Positions 34,848 through 43,365 are shown, numbered from the stretch's first letter. The stretch: DNA of 64,000 bases from Acidovorax sp. NCPPB 3576 (GCF_028473605.1 NZ_CP097267.1:1728501-1792500); one strand, 5' to 3'. Notes: generated by a model not told the origin, from the sequence alone. Translations and numbers: made by a program.

Positions 34848-36263
34848 TCAGTGGGCGTGGCCGGTGCCGCCGGGGCCCGGCTTGCGGACGGTGGCGGCCC
34901 CGGCCCGGGACGCGGTGGAGGCGGCAGGGGCCGTCGGGGCCACCGGCGCGGGCGGCAGGTCCGCCGCGGCGCCCCGCCATTCCCACGCCTGCGTGCCGGG
35001 CGGCTGCACGTAGTCGCCCGAGTCGCGCCAGTCGCCGGCGGCCAGGTGCTCGCGCACCTTGAGCACGCTGAACATGCCGCCCATCTCCAGCGGGCCGTAG
35101 GGGCCGGTGCCGGTCATCATGGGCAGGGTGTTCTCGGGCAGCGGCATTTCCATGGCGCCCATGTCGGCCATGCCGCGCTCGCCCATCACCATGTAGTCGG
35201 GCACGATCTTCTGGATCTTGGCCACCAGCCCCCGGTGGTCCACGCCGATCATGGTGGGCACGTCGTGGCCCATGGCGCCCATGGTGTGGTGGCTCTTGTG
35301 GCAGTGCACGGCCCAGTCGCCGGGCTCGTCGGCAACGAACTCGATCTGCCGCATCTGGCCCACGGCGATGTCGGTGGTCACCTCGGGCCAGCGGGCGCCG
35401 GGGGGCACCGCGCCGCCGTCCGTGCCGGTCACCTCGAACTCGTGGCCGTGGATGTGGATGGGGTGGTTGGTCATGGTGAGGTTGCCCACGCGCACCCGCA
35501 CCCGCTCGCCGCGCCGCGCCACCAGCGGGTCGATGCCCGGGAACACGCGGCTGTTCCAGGCCCAGATGTTGAAGTCGGTCATCTCGTTCACGCGCGGCGT
35601 GCGCGTGCCGGCCTCCACGGCGAAGGCGTTCAGCAAAAAGGCGTAGTCGCGGTCGGCCGGGGCGATGAGGGGGTGGCGCCCGTGCGCATCCAGCCGCGGG
35701 TGGGTGATCCACAGGCCCATCAGGCCCATGGCCATCTGCGTCATCTCGTCGGCATGCGGGTGGTACATGAAGGTGCCCGGGCGCCGTGCGGTGAACTCGT
35801 ACACGAAGGTCTTGCCCGCGGGAATGGCCGGCTGGTTCAGGCCCGAGACGCCGTCCATGCCGTTGGGCAGTCGCTGGCCGTGCCAGTGCACGCTGGTGTG
35901 CTCGGGCAGGCGGTTGGTGACGAAGATGCGCACGCGGTCGCCCTCGACCACCTCGATCGTGGGTCCGGGGCTCTGCCCGTTGTAGCCCCACAGGTTGACC
36001 ACGAAGCCGGGTGCGAACTCGCGCACCACGGGCTCGGCGACCAGGTGGAATTCCTTCACGCCGGCGTTCATGCGCCAGGGCAGGCTCCAGCCGTTCAGGG
36101 TGACCACAGGGCGGAACGGGCGCCCGGTGGGCGGCGATGGCGGCACGGCGGTATCGGCCGATCCGTGCTGGGGGATCTCGGGCAGCGCGGCCAGGGCGGC
36201 GCGGCCCACGGAGGCGGCGGCCACGGCGGTGGCGGCGCCGGAGAAGAAATGGCGGCGTTTCAT
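34848..36263 (-). CDS. Multicopper oxidase (periplasmic copper oxidase)
   Basis: The 471-aa protein starts MKRRHFFSGAATAVAAASVG, a Tat-type signal, so it is exported folded. Copper sites are SVHWHGQ (type 2/3), MYHPHADEM, NHPIHIHGHEF (type 1/3) and HCHKSHHTMGAM (type 1/3, where the HCH-H-M cluster sits). A Met-rich stretch near the C-terminus (MADMGAMEMPLPENTLPMM) may bind Cu(I). It probably oxidises Cu(I) to the less toxic Cu(II). The ATG lies one base after the stop of the TolC-like gene, so the two are coupled. Confidence 0.92.
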   Translation of the reverse strand: MKRRHFFSGAATAVAAASVGRAALAALPEIPQHGSADTAVPPSPPTGRPFRPVVTLNGWSLPWRMNAGVKEFHLVAEPVVREFAPGFVVNLWGYNGQSPGPTIEVVEGDRVRIFVTNRLPEHTSVHWHGQRLPNGMDGVSGLNQPAIPAGKTFVYEFTARRPGTFMYHPHADEMTQMAMGLMGLWITHPRLDAHGRHPLIAPADRDYAFLLNAFAVEAGTRTPRVNEMTDFNIWAWNSRVFPGIDPLVARRGERVRVRVGNLTMTNHPIHIHGHEFEVTGTDGGAVPPGARWPEVTTDIAVGQMRQIEFVADEPGDWAVHCHKSHHTMGAMGHDVPTMIGVDHRGLVAKIQKIVPDYMVMGERGMADMGAMEMPLPENTLPMMTGTGPYGPLEMGGMFSVLKVREHLAAGDWRDSGDYVQPPGTQAWEWRGAAADLPPAPVAPTAPAASTASRAGAATVRKPGPGGTGHAH

Positions 36264-36264
36264 G

Positions 36265-37722
36265 TCAGTGGCCTTGGGGTTCGGGGTTGGCGGCGCGGCC
36301 GGCGGCGGCACCGGGCAGGGCGGCGGATGCGATGCCGCTGGAGCTGTTGCCGGAGGTTCCGGCCAGGGCCCGTTGCAGGTCGGCCTCGGCGAGCCAGAAG
36401 TCGCGCTGGGCCTGCAGCGCATCGGCCACGGCCTGACTGCTGGCGCGGGCCTCGGCGAGCATCTGCCAGACGCTGGCGAGCATGCCGTTGTAGCGCAGGG
36501 TGGTTTCCTCGCTGATGAAGCGGCGCAGCGGCACGACCGCGTCGCGCTGCTGGCGCGCCAGGTCGTAGGCGGTGCGGTAGCCCAGCCAGGCGGTGCGCGC
36601 CTCGGCGCGGGCGCGCAGGGCCACGTCCTGCAGCTGCGCCGCGCTCTGCAGCGTGCGGCCCCGGGCCTGGGAGCGCGCGGCGCCGCCCCAGTCGAACAGG
36701 GGCACGGCCAGTTCCACCTCCCAGCCGCGCTTGACGTCGGCGTGGCCGGTGTCCTGCTCGGTCGTGGTGTTGCGGGTGTAGGCCAGGCCGATGTCGCCGG
36801 CCCAGGGCGCCACGCCGGCAAAGCCCTCGGTGTTGGCCACGCGGTCCAGTTCGAGCCGTGCGGCGCGCACATCGAGCCGTTCGCGCAGCGCCCGGGCCTC
36901 GATGCCTTCGCTGGCCTCGGGCTCTACCGGCAGGTCGGGCAGCCGGTCGGGCAGCGTGTAGTGCGCGTCCGCGCCCCACAGGCCCATCAGCCGCGACAGT
37001 TGCTCGCGCTCGGTGGCGGCGGCCAGCCGCGCGCGGGCCAGCTGGGCGGCGCTGTCGGTCCACAGCGCCTGTTCGCGGGCCTGCTGCAGGCGGCTCCAGT
37101 TGCCGACGCGGGCCATGCGGCGCGCCAATTCGGCACCGGCGTCGGCCGCCTCGTGCATGCGCTCCTGCGTGGCGGCCACCTGCTCGGCCGCCACGGCGCG
37201 CAGCCAGGCGCGCCGCGTGTCGAAGGCCAGGCGCACCACGTCCTGCGCGGCGTCCAGCGTGGCCTGCTCCATCTGCTGGCCCTGCCAGCGCGTGCGCCAG
37301 GGCAGGGTGACGAGGTCGATCAGGCCCAGGCCCAGCGTGCGCTCGATCTCGCGCTCGTGCCCGCTGCGAAAGCGGCCCAGCGTGAGCGTGGGGTTGGGCA
37401 GGGTGAGCGCCTGCACACGCTGCGCATCGGCCACGCCCAGGGCGGCCAGGCGCGCCTGCAGGCCGGGGTTGCGCCACAGCGCGATGCGCACGGCGGCATC
37501 GGCCTGCAGTGGCTGGGCGAGCCACTGCGCGACGGCGGCATCGGCCTGCTGGCGTGCGGTGGGGTCGCTGGAGGGCAGCGCGGGGGCGGCCACGCCGGCA
37601 GTGCGCCCGTCGGCCAGGGCCTGCACCTGGCCGCGCAGGCCATCGGGCGAGACGCTGGCGCAGCCGGCCAGCAGGAGGCAGGCGGTCAGCGCGCACAGGG
37701 TGGCAGAGCGGGGCGCGTTCAT
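36265..37722 (-). CDS. TolC-family outer membrane lipoprotein
   Basis: The 485-aa protein has a lipobox (LLLAGC, Cys21) and the two-fold coiled-coil/beta-barrel architecture of outer membrane efflux proteins. Long Ala/Gln/Arg-rich helices flank LFDWGGAARSQARGRTLQSA. It would form the outer-membrane duct of a metal exporter. No periplasmic adaptor or RND pump gene is adjacent, so its partner must be encoded elsewhere, or it works with the oxidase operon alone. Both ends are tightly coupled to neighbours (ATGA overlap upstream, 1-base gap downstream). Confidence 0.87.
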   Translation of the reverse strand: MNAPRSATLCALTACLLLAGCASVSPDGLRGQVQALADGRTAGVAAPALPSSDPTARQQADAAVAQWLAQPLQADAAVRIALWRNPGLQARLAALGVADAQRVQALTLPNPTLTLGRFRSGHEREIERTLGLGLIDLVTLPWRTRWQGQQMEQATLDAAQDVVRLAFDTRRAWLRAVAAEQVAATQERMHEAADAGAELARRMARVGNWSRLQQAREQALWTDSAAQLARARLAAATEREQLSRLMGLWGADAHYTLPDRLPDLPVEPEASEGIEARALRERLDVRAARLELDRVANTEGFAGVAPWAGDIGLAYTRNTTTEQDTGHADVKRGWEVELAVPLFDWGGAARSQARGRTLQSAAQLQDVALRARAEARTAWLGYRTAYDLARQQRDAVVPLRRFISEETTLRYNGMLASVWQMLAEARASSQAVADALQAQRDFWLAEADLQRALAGTSGNSSSGIASAALPGAAAGRAANPEPQGH

Positions 37723-38135
37723 GGTGCGCTCCCGGCCGGTGGTGGTAGGGGGGAGTGGTGATGTTGATGTGCCTTATGGCCGCTCTGGCTCGGCGCTGCC
37801 GCAGCGGTGGCCTTGGCATCGGCTGGCTCCGGCGCTGCGGCCGGGGCGGCCTGGGCGCTCGGGCCGCCCTGGCGCGCTTCCCACGCCACGATGTCGGCAT
37901 GGCCGCGCGGCGTGGCTGCCACGGCGGCATGCGCGTCGCGCCAGGCCACCGACCCGGGCTCGACCGGCGGCGAGGTGATCGCAACGCCGCGGTGGATCAA
38001 CGCACTGGCAGGTGCCAGCGGGTCCGATGCGGGCAGGGGCGTCTGGGCCATGGCATTCCATGGCGGCGACAGCGCGGCGGCGATCCATGCACCGCGCAGT
38101 AGCGAACGAACGAAAAAAGGCGAGGGGGCGCGCAC
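37719..38135 (-). CDS. Small exported His-rich protein of the copper operon
   Basis: I place the start at GTG 38135, because CAGGAG lies seven bases upstream and the sequence then begins with a signal peptide (RAPSPFFVRSLLRGAWIAAA, cleavage after AMA). An open frame up to ATG 38174 lacks a ribosome binding site. The mature part is Ala/Pro-rich and ends with a metal-binding-like KAHQHHHSPLPPP. It overlaps the TolC-like gene by ATGA. I recognise no family; periplasmic metal binding is inferred from the His cluster and context. Confidence 0.65.
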   Translation of the reverse strand: MRAPSPFFVRSLLRGAWIAAALSPPWNAMAQTPLPASDPLAPASALIHRGVAITSPPVEPGSVAWRDAHAAVAATPRGHADIVAWEARQGGPSAQAAPAAAPEPADAKATAAAAPSQSGHKAHQHHHSPLPPPAGSAP

Positions 38136-38229
38136 GGCGATCTCCTGAGCAAAGGCGGAACCAGCGACCGCCAACCCGCGCTGCCTTGGAGGCTCGCGCG
38201 GATGGCGGACGCACTTCGGGCGTCAGGGC

Positions 38230-38772
38230 TCAGGAAATGGGTGGCTTGATGGCCGGCGCGGCCAGGGCGCTGGCAAAGCGGCGCTCCGCCAGGGGCAGGG
38301 GCGCACGCGGCAGCGCGGCGCGCGCGGGGTCCGCCAGCGCGGGCGCCAGCATGGCCGAGTGGCAGATGCCGCAGGCCGAGCATCCGCCTTCATGCGCATG
38401 GCCGCTGGTGTGCGCAGACGCATCGCCCGCAGCGCCGTGGCCTGCATCGGCCGCGCCGGCCGGTGCGGCGGCGGCCTCGCCATGGCAGGGCGGCAAAGAG
38501 GGGGAGGTGGCTGGCGCCTGTGCCTGCGCGGCGTGCAGGGGGTGTGCCGGGGAAGGATCAGGGGTTGCCGAGTGCGTTGGGCTGTCGCCGTGGTCTGCAC
38601 CGGACAGGCCGTGGGGCAGTTCCTGGAAGGTGTCCTGAAGCAGCTCGACCGGGGCGTGCATCGCATGCATCGCCATGCCCGCCGCCGGCAGCATGCCGGC
38701 CGCCATGGCATTGCCCGTCAGGCCCCGCAGGGCCATGAGCACGATGAGAAAGAGGAACATGCCGCGGCGCAT
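38230..38772 (-). CDS. His/Cys/Met-rich exported protein, copper cluster
   Basis: From ATG 38772 the 180-aa product starts with a hydrophobic signal (MRRGMFLFLIVLMALRGLTG). It then carries Met/His-rich stretches (MAMHAMHAPVE, SGHAHEGG) and CSACGICHSAM near residue 135. This composition is typical of small copper-inducible proteins preceding multicopper oxidase operons (CopL-like or DUF2946-like), but I cannot assign a family firmly. It is the first gene of the copper cluster. A TATCAT hexamer about 9 bases upstream of the ATG may be a -10 element. Confidence 0.65.
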   Translation of the reverse strand: MRRGMFLFLIVLMALRGLTGNAMAAGMLPAAGMAMHAMHAPVELLQDTFQELPHGLSGADHGDSPTHSATPDPSPAHPLHAAQAQAPATSPSLPPCHGEAAAAPAGAADAGHGAAGDASAHTSGHAHEGGCSACGICHSAMLAPALADPARAALPRAPLPLAERRFASALAAPAIKPPIS

Positions 38773-38827
38773 AAGGGGCAATGATAGCCCTGGGGTGCCG
38801 AGCGTTCCGTGCCGCAGCCTGCGCTGG

Positions 38828-39454
38828 CTACATGGCCATGTAGCGGCCCGGGCGGTGGTTCATCGCCACGACCAGGTTGAGCGCCATCGTGCCCGCGATG
38901 GACCAGAGAACCCGGCTGGGCTCGACCGTGAACAAGGCCAGCAGCACGATGCAGCAGTCCACCGCCATCTGGACCTTGCCCGCCCGCCAGTCGTAGCGGT
39001 CCTGCAGGTACAGCGCCAGGATGCCCATGCCGCCCAGGCTGCATCGGTGCCGGAACAGCACCAGGAACCCCGCGCCCGTGATGAGCCCGCCCGCCACCGC
39101 GGCGTACAGGGGCTGCAGCGCGACGAATTGCATCAGGCCCGGCTGGGCCTCGGTCAGCACCGACAGCAGCACCACGGCCACGAAAGTCTTCAAGGTGAAG
39201 CTGCGTCCCATCTTGCGCCAGGCCAGCCAGTAGAACGGCAGGTTGAGCAGAAAGAAGAGCTTGCCGAAGCCCATGTCCGTCGCGTAGTGCAACAGAAAGG
39301 CCAGGCCCGCCGTGCCGCCGGTGAGCAGCCCGGCGCTGCCGAAAAACCCGACGCCCACCGAGATGAGCAGCACCCCCGTGAACAGGGCCGCCGTGTCTTC
39401 GGTGGCGGAGTGGGGAACGATGATCGGCTGGGATGTCGGGTTGGGGGTGCTCAT
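38828..39454 (-). CDS. YitT family membrane protein
   Basis: The 208-aa protein has five to six hydrophobic segments and the YitT/DUF161 signature FFGSAGLLTGGTAGLAFLLH near the N-terminus. GITGAGF-like and HRCSLGGMGILALYL segments follow. It lacks the C-terminal DUF2179 domain found in longer YitT proteins. Function is unknown, with transport suspected in the family. It is on the same strand as the metal ATPase, 280 bases downstream of it and 55 bases before the copper cluster. Confidence 0.82.
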   Translation of the reverse strand: MSTPNPTSQPIIVPHSATEDTAALFTGVLLISVGVGFFGSAGLLTGGTAGLAFLLHYATDMGFGKLFFLLNLPFYWLAWRKMGRSFTLKTFVAVVLLSVLTEAQPGLMQFVALQPLYAAVAGGLITGAGFLVLFRHRCSLGGMGILALYLQDRYDWRAGKVQMAVDCCIVLLALFTVEPSRVLWSIAGTMALNLVVAMNHRPGRYMAM

Positions 39455-39644
39455 GCGGGAAGTGGCGGCGTGGCCTCGGACCAGGGCAGTTCGTGGGATC
39501 GAGGTCCGGCGCCGGTAAAAAAAGGTGGGCGGATTCTAGGACGGGTCAAACCTGGGATTACCCCATGGGCGGCCCCCGCCCGCGCACGAATGTGCGAAGC
39601 GCGACCTCACGATTGCGAAAGGTCCGGCGCGCCCCGCAGGAAGG

Positions 39645-39678
39645 CCGCCGGCCGGCATTCCCACATGCCGGCCGGCGG
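39645..39678. other. Perfect 14-bp hairpin between metal ATPase and YitT gene
   Basis: CCGCCGGCCGGCAT (39645-39658) and ATGCCGGCCGGCGG (39665-39678) pair perfectly around the loop TCCCAC. A TTTT follows only on the plus strand. The ATPase gene upstream on the minus strand would transcribe it, so it could stabilise or end that mRNA, but the T-tract is on the wrong side. Confidence 0.55.
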
Positions 39679-39725
39679 TTTTCAGGAAATACGGTGGAAC
39701 ATGGCCCATGCCGCCGTATCGATTG

Positions 39726-39752
39726 CGCTGGCTGCTATTTTTTCGATAGCGA
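39726..39752 (-). repeat. Divergent dispersed-repeat core at the metal ATPase 3' end
   Basis: The sequence GCGCTGGCTGCTATTTTTTC followed by GATAGC carries the repeat's GCTAT...ATAGC hairpin and the adjacent GCGCT...GCTGC block. The ATPase stop codon (39735-39737) lies inside it. The match is partial. Confidence 0.4.
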
Positions 39753-41912
39753 TTCGCTGCGCAGCATGCGCAGGCCGTTCGCCACCACCAGCAGGCTGGC
39801 GCCCATGTCGGCGAACACGGCCATCCACATGGTGGCGTGGCCCGCCAGCGCCAGGCCGAAGAACACCGCCTTGATGCCCAGCGCCAGCACGATGTTCTGC
39901 ATCAGCACGGCATGCGTGCGGCGCGACAGGCGCACGGTCTCGGCCACGCGGCGCAGGTCGTCGTTCATGATGACCACGTCGGCCGTCTCCATCGCCACGT
40001 CGGTGCCGGCGCCGCCCATGGCGAAGCCGATGTCGGCCTTGGCCAGGGCCGGCGCGTCGTTGATGCCGTCGCCCGCCATGGCCGTCATGCCGTGCTTTTG
40101 CTGCAGCGCGGCGATGGCCGACAGCTTCTGCTCGGGCAGCAGGCCCGCCTGCACCTCGTCGATGCCGGCCTCGCGCGCGGCCGCCTGGGCCGCCGCGGCG
40201 TGGTCGCCGGTGAGCATCACGGGCACGATGCCCAGTGCGCGCAGGTCCGCCACGGCCTGCGCCGACTGCGGGCGCAGCGTGTCGGCCACGGCGAACAGCG
40301 CCCGCACGGCCTGGCCGTCGGCCAGCAGCGTGACGCTGCGGCCCTGGGCCTCGTGCGCGGCGGCGGCGGCCTCCACGGCATCGGTCCACAGGCCTTTTTC
40401 CTGGGCCAGCCGGCGGTTGCCCAGCAGCCAGGTGGCGCCGGCGATGCGCGCCTGCACGCCGCGCCCGGGCAGGGCGGTGAAATCCTCCACCTCGGGAATG
40501 CCGGCCGGCGTGCCGAGCCCGGCCGCGATCGCCTTCGACACGGGGTGGTCCGAACGCCCGGCCAGCGCCGCCGCCACATCCTCGGCGCCATCGCTGCCGA
40601 ACGCCTCGCGGCCCACCAGCACGGGGCGGCCGGCGGTCACGGTGCCGGTCTTGTCGAAGGCCACGGCGCGCACGCCGCGGGCCAGCTCCAGCCAGTTGCC
40701 GCCCTTGATGAGAATGCCGCGCCGGGCCCCGGCGGCCAGGCCGCTCACCACGGTGACGGGCGTGGCCAGCACCAGTGCGCAGGGGCAGGCGATCACCAGC
40801 AGCACCAGGGCGCGGTAGATCGCGTCCAGCCAGGTCCAGTCGAACAGCAGCGGGGCGCCGATGGCCACGGCGACCGCCATGGCGAACACGGCGGGCGTGT
40901 ACACGGCGGCGAAGCGGTCCACGAAGCGTTGGGTGGGCGCCCGCGCGCTCTGGGCCTGCTCCACCGCGCGGATGATGCGGTCCAGCGTGGTCTGGCCGGC
41001 TGCGGCCGTCACGCGGAACTCCAGTTCCGACTGCGCATTGAGCGTGCCGGCGTACACCGGGTCGCCCGGGGCCTTGTCCACGGCCAGGCTCTCGCCCGTC
41101 ACGCTGGATTCGTCGACCGCGCTGCGGCCGGTGGTCACCACGCCGTCCAGCGGCACGCGGCCCCCGGGGCGGATGCGCACGGTGCTGTCCACGGCCACCT
41201 CGGCGGCGGGCACGGTGCGCCACTGGCCGTCCGGGCCGCGCACGTCGGCCTGGTCGGGGCTGAGCGCCAGCAGGGCGCCGATGGCGTCGCGGGCGCGGCC
41301 CACGGCGCGGTCCTCGATGCGCTCGGCCAGGGCATAGAGCGCCATCACCATGGCCGCCTCGGGCCACTGGCCGATCAGGAACGCGCCGGTCACGGCCACC
41401 GCCATCAGCGCGCTGATGCCGAGCTGGCCGCGCATCAGCGAGCGCAGGCCGCTGCGGTAGATGCCCAGTCCCGCCAGCAGGATGGCCACCGCGGCGACCG
41501 CCATGCCCGCCACGCGCCAAGGCGTGGTGTCCGGCCCCAGCAGATGCAGCAGCTCGGCGCCGGTGGCCGCCACCAGAGCGGCGGCAAGGCGCCCCCAGCC
41601 GGGCAGGGCGCCATGGTCGTGCCCGTCGTGGTCGCCACCGGCTTCGTGCCCTTGGTCGCCGTGCGCTTGGCTCCCGGCGGCGGCGCTTTTCGTATCGGCG
41701 CGGGCGGCCTGGGGCGCGGCCGTCGAGCAGCCGCCACCGCAGCAGGACACGTCGATTCGGGGGCCGCCCCCCGGTTTGGCGGTGGCCGTGGCGGTTGCGT
41801 TTGCGGTTGCAGTGGCCGAGGCAGACGCCGCGGGTGCGGCGCCGTGGCTGTGGCCTGCGTGGTCATGGCCGTCGTGGCTGGCATGGGAGGGGTCGTGGCT
41901 GTGTTTTGTCAT
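39735..41912 (-). CDS. cadA: Zn/Cd/Pb-transporting P1B-type ATPase
   Basis: The 725-aa efflux ATPase has motifs TGES, CPC (VIACPCALVLATPVTVVSG), DKTGT, SDHPVSKAIAAG and GDGINDAPAL. The last TM contains ADMGASLLVVANGLR, the Asp-containing signature of the Zn2+/Cd2+/Pb2+ subgroup rather than copper. The N-terminal 100 residues are a His-rich tail (HDGHDHAGHSHG, HDGHDHG) with a CCGGGC cluster and Ala/Thr repeats, in place of a standard HMA domain. It is divergent from a MerR-family regulator with a typical promoter between. The last codons (SESLSKK, stop TAG) lie in a repeat-derived segment. Confidence 0.93.
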   Translation of the reverse strand: MTKHSHDPSHASHDGHDHAGHSHGAAPAASASATATANATATATAKPGGGPRIDVSCCGGGCSTAAPQAARADTKSAAAGSQAHGDQGHEAGGDHDGHDHGALPGWGRLAAALVAATGAELLHLLGPDTTPWRVAGMAVAAVAILLAGLGIYRSGLRSLMRGQLGISALMAVAVTGAFLIGQWPEAAMVMALYALAERIEDRAVGRARDAIGALLALSPDQADVRGPDGQWRTVPAAEVAVDSTVRIRPGGRVPLDGVVTTGRSAVDESSVTGESLAVDKAPGDPVYAGTLNAQSELEFRVTAAAGQTTLDRIIRAVEQAQSARAPTQRFVDRFAAVYTPAVFAMAVAVAIGAPLLFDWTWLDAIYRALVLLVIACPCALVLATPVTVVSGLAAGARRGILIKGGNWLELARGVRAVAFDKTGTVTAGRPVLVGREAFGSDGAEDVAAALAGRSDHPVSKAIAAGLGTPAGIPEVEDFTALPGRGVQARIAGATWLLGNRRLAQEKGLWTDAVEAAAAAHEAQGRSVTLLADGQAVRALFAVADTLRPQSAQAVADLRALGIVPVMLTGDHAAAAQAAAREAGIDEVQAGLLPEQKLSAIAALQQKHGMTAMAGDGINDAPALAKADIGFAMGGAGTDVAMETADVVIMNDDLRRVAETVRLSRRTHAVLMQNIVLALGIKAVFFGLALAGHATMWMAVFADMGASLLVVANGLRMLRSESLSKK

Positions 41913-41956
41913 GGTTTTCCTGAACTTCGGGGATGGCGCAACGCCGCCGTGCCATG

Positions 41957-41987
41957 ATTGAAAACCTTGAAGCCGCTCGAAGGTCAA
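41957..41987 (-). promoter_or_regulatory. MerR-type promoter/operator for the metal ATPase
   Basis: On the minus strand TTGACC (-35, 41987-41982), a 19-bp spacer and TTCAAT (-10, 41962-41957) lie upstream of the ATPase. The overlong 19-bp spacer and the dyad ACCTT-N11-AAGGT (41964-41984) within it are the hallmarks of MerR-regulated promoters, where the activated regulator twists the DNA. The regulator's own ribosome binding site (GAAGG) overlaps this operator. Confidence 0.7.
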
Positions 41988-41990
41988 GCC

Positions 41991-42452
41991 ATGTCTGCCC
42001 AAAGCCCCTGCCACCGTATCGGAGATGTCGCCCGCCTGTCGGGCGTGCCCGCCGCCAACATCCGCTATTACGAGAAGGAAGGCCTGCTGCCCCAGCAGGC
42101 CCGCGCCGACAACCGCTACCGCCTGTACAGCGCGGACGAAGTGCACCGCCTGCGCTTCATCCGCCTGTGCCGGGCCATGGACATGTCGCTGGACGAGGTG
42201 CGCACCCTGCTCGCCCTGGACCACCACGGCGCGGCGGCCGACCACGCCGCCTGTGACACCCTGGACGAGCACCTGCAGCACGTGCGCACCCGGCTGCAGG
42301 AGCTGCGCACGCTGGAGGAAGAGCTGCTGTCCCTGCGCGGCCGCTGCGACGGCACCGAGGCCGGCCGCTGCCGCGTGATTGAGGCGCTGCACGCCCGCGC
42401 CGACGCCGAAACCGTGCCGCCGCCCGCGCCGGCGGCCAAGCGGCATGTATGA
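41991..42452 (+). CDS. cadR: MerR-family heavy-metal-responsive regulator (CadR/PbrR type)
   Basis: The 153-aa protein has an N-terminal MerR HTH (HRIGDVARLSGVPAANIRYY), a dimerisation helix and a metal loop. Cys88, Cys119 and Cys126 match the three-cysteine arrangement of CadR/PbrR (one Cys at the dimer helix, two spaced by seven near the C-terminus, here RCDGTEAGRC). This indicates a Cd/Pb/Zn sensor rather than copper. The start is ATG 41991; the frame extends to a TTG at 41958 inside the operator. It activates the divergent ATPase gene through the 19-bp-spacer promoter. Confidence 0.9.
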   Translation: MSAQSPCHRIGDVARLSGVPAANIRYYEKEGLLPQQARADNRYRLYSADEVHRLRFIRLCRAMDMSLDEVRTLLALDHHGAAADHAACDTLDEHLQHVRTRLQELRTLEEELLSLRGRCDGTEAGRCRVIEALHARADAETVPPPAPAAKRHV

Positions 42453-42470
42453 CCCACGGTTCGCGTTGCA

Positions 42471-42526
42471 ATGAAATTGATAGCTAACTGCCCTAGTGGA
42501 ATATGCGCTGGAGGCCATTTTTGTTA
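42471..42526 (-). repeat. Dispersed Comamonadaceae-type repeat, copy C
   Basis: Read on the minus strand it runs AAAAATGGCCTCCAGCGCAT, then ATTCCACTAGGGCAGTTAGC, then TATCAATTTC. It is nearly identical to the first 40 bases of copies A and B. It lies after the cadR stop and just upstream of the permease gene. Confidence 0.8.
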
Positions 42527-42561
42527 CGCATCGCCGCAGGCCCGTCCACTATGATGGCCGC

Positions 42562-43365
42562 ATGATCGCCGGCCTGCCATCCCCCTCGCTGATCGACCGC
42601 ATCTGGCGCACCGCGCGGGGCTGGGCGGTGGCCTGGTGGCGCATCGTGCACCTGGGTTCGGTGGCGCTGGTGCTCGTGCTCTCGCCGTCCAGCTACGGGC
42701 GCGCCACGCGCTGGCGGCTCGCGCGGCACATGTACCAGGACACGGCGCCCATCCTGCTGGGTTTCACGGTGCTGGCGGCGCTGGTCAGCCTGGTCATCAC
42801 CCGCATCGTCGTCGTCACGGCGCTGAGCTACGGCCTGTCGCGCTACGCGCTGGAGATGGTCATCCGCGTGCTGGTGCTGGAACTGATCCCGCTCACCGCC
42901 GCGCTGTTCGTCGCCATGCGCACCACCATCCCCAACGGCACCCAGCTCGCCCTCATGCGCCAAACCGGCCGCCTGGACAGCCTGCGCCGGCACGGCGCCG
43001 ACCCGATCCGCGTGGAGCTGCTGCCCCGGGTGGTGGCGGGCATCTACGCCAGCATCACGCTCGCGGCGCTGTCGTGCGTGGTCGCGCTCGCCATGGCCTA
43101 TTTCGGGGTGTATGGGCTCAACACCGCGGGGCTGCCGAGCTACACGCGCATGTTCGGCCAGGTGTTCACGCCGGCCGTCACGCTGGTGTTCGTGCTCAAG
43201 ACCCTGTTCTTCAGCCTGGCCGTGGCCCTCATTCCCATGGCGGCGGGACTCTACGAAAACGGCGACGGCCGGGGCCGCCACGGCTCCGAACTGGGCGGGC
43301 TCGCGCGCATGTTCGCCGTGCTGCTGCTGATCGAGGTCGCGTCCCTGCTGGGCAATTACTACTAA
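42562..43365 (+). CDS. MlaE-type ABC permease (lipid transport)
   Basis: The 267-aa inner-membrane protein matches the MlaE/YrbE permease family. It has five to six TM segments, and the cytoplasmic coupling helix region LMRQTGRLDSLRRHGADPIR is where MlaE contacts its ATPase. A C-terminal VFVLKTLFFSLAVALIPMAA follows. Such permeases move phospholipids or other lipids between membranes with an MCE protein. The start is ATG 42562; upstream in-frame codons come from the repeat. No ATPase gene follows, unlike the usual operon. Confidence 0.85.
   Translation: MIAGLPSPSLIDRIWRTARGWAVAWWRIVHLGSVALVLVLSPSSYGRATRWRLARHMYQDTAPILLGFTVLAALVSLVITRIVVVTALSYGLSRYALEMVIRVLVLELIPLTAALFVAMRTTIPNGTQLALMRQTGRLDSLRRHGADPIRVELLPRVVAGIYASITLAALSCVVALAMAYFGVYGLNTAGLPSYTRMFGQVFTPAVTLVFVLKTLFFSLAVALIPMAAGLYENGDGRGRHGSELGGLARMFAVLLLIEVASLLGNYY

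Noticed and set aside
39735..41912. Copper-exporting ATPase assignment for the P-type ATPase
   Set aside because: The last membrane segment carries the Asp-containing ADMGASLL signature and the partner regulator has a CadR/PbrR cysteine pattern. Both point to Zn/Cd/Pb rather than copper, despite the nearby copper operon.
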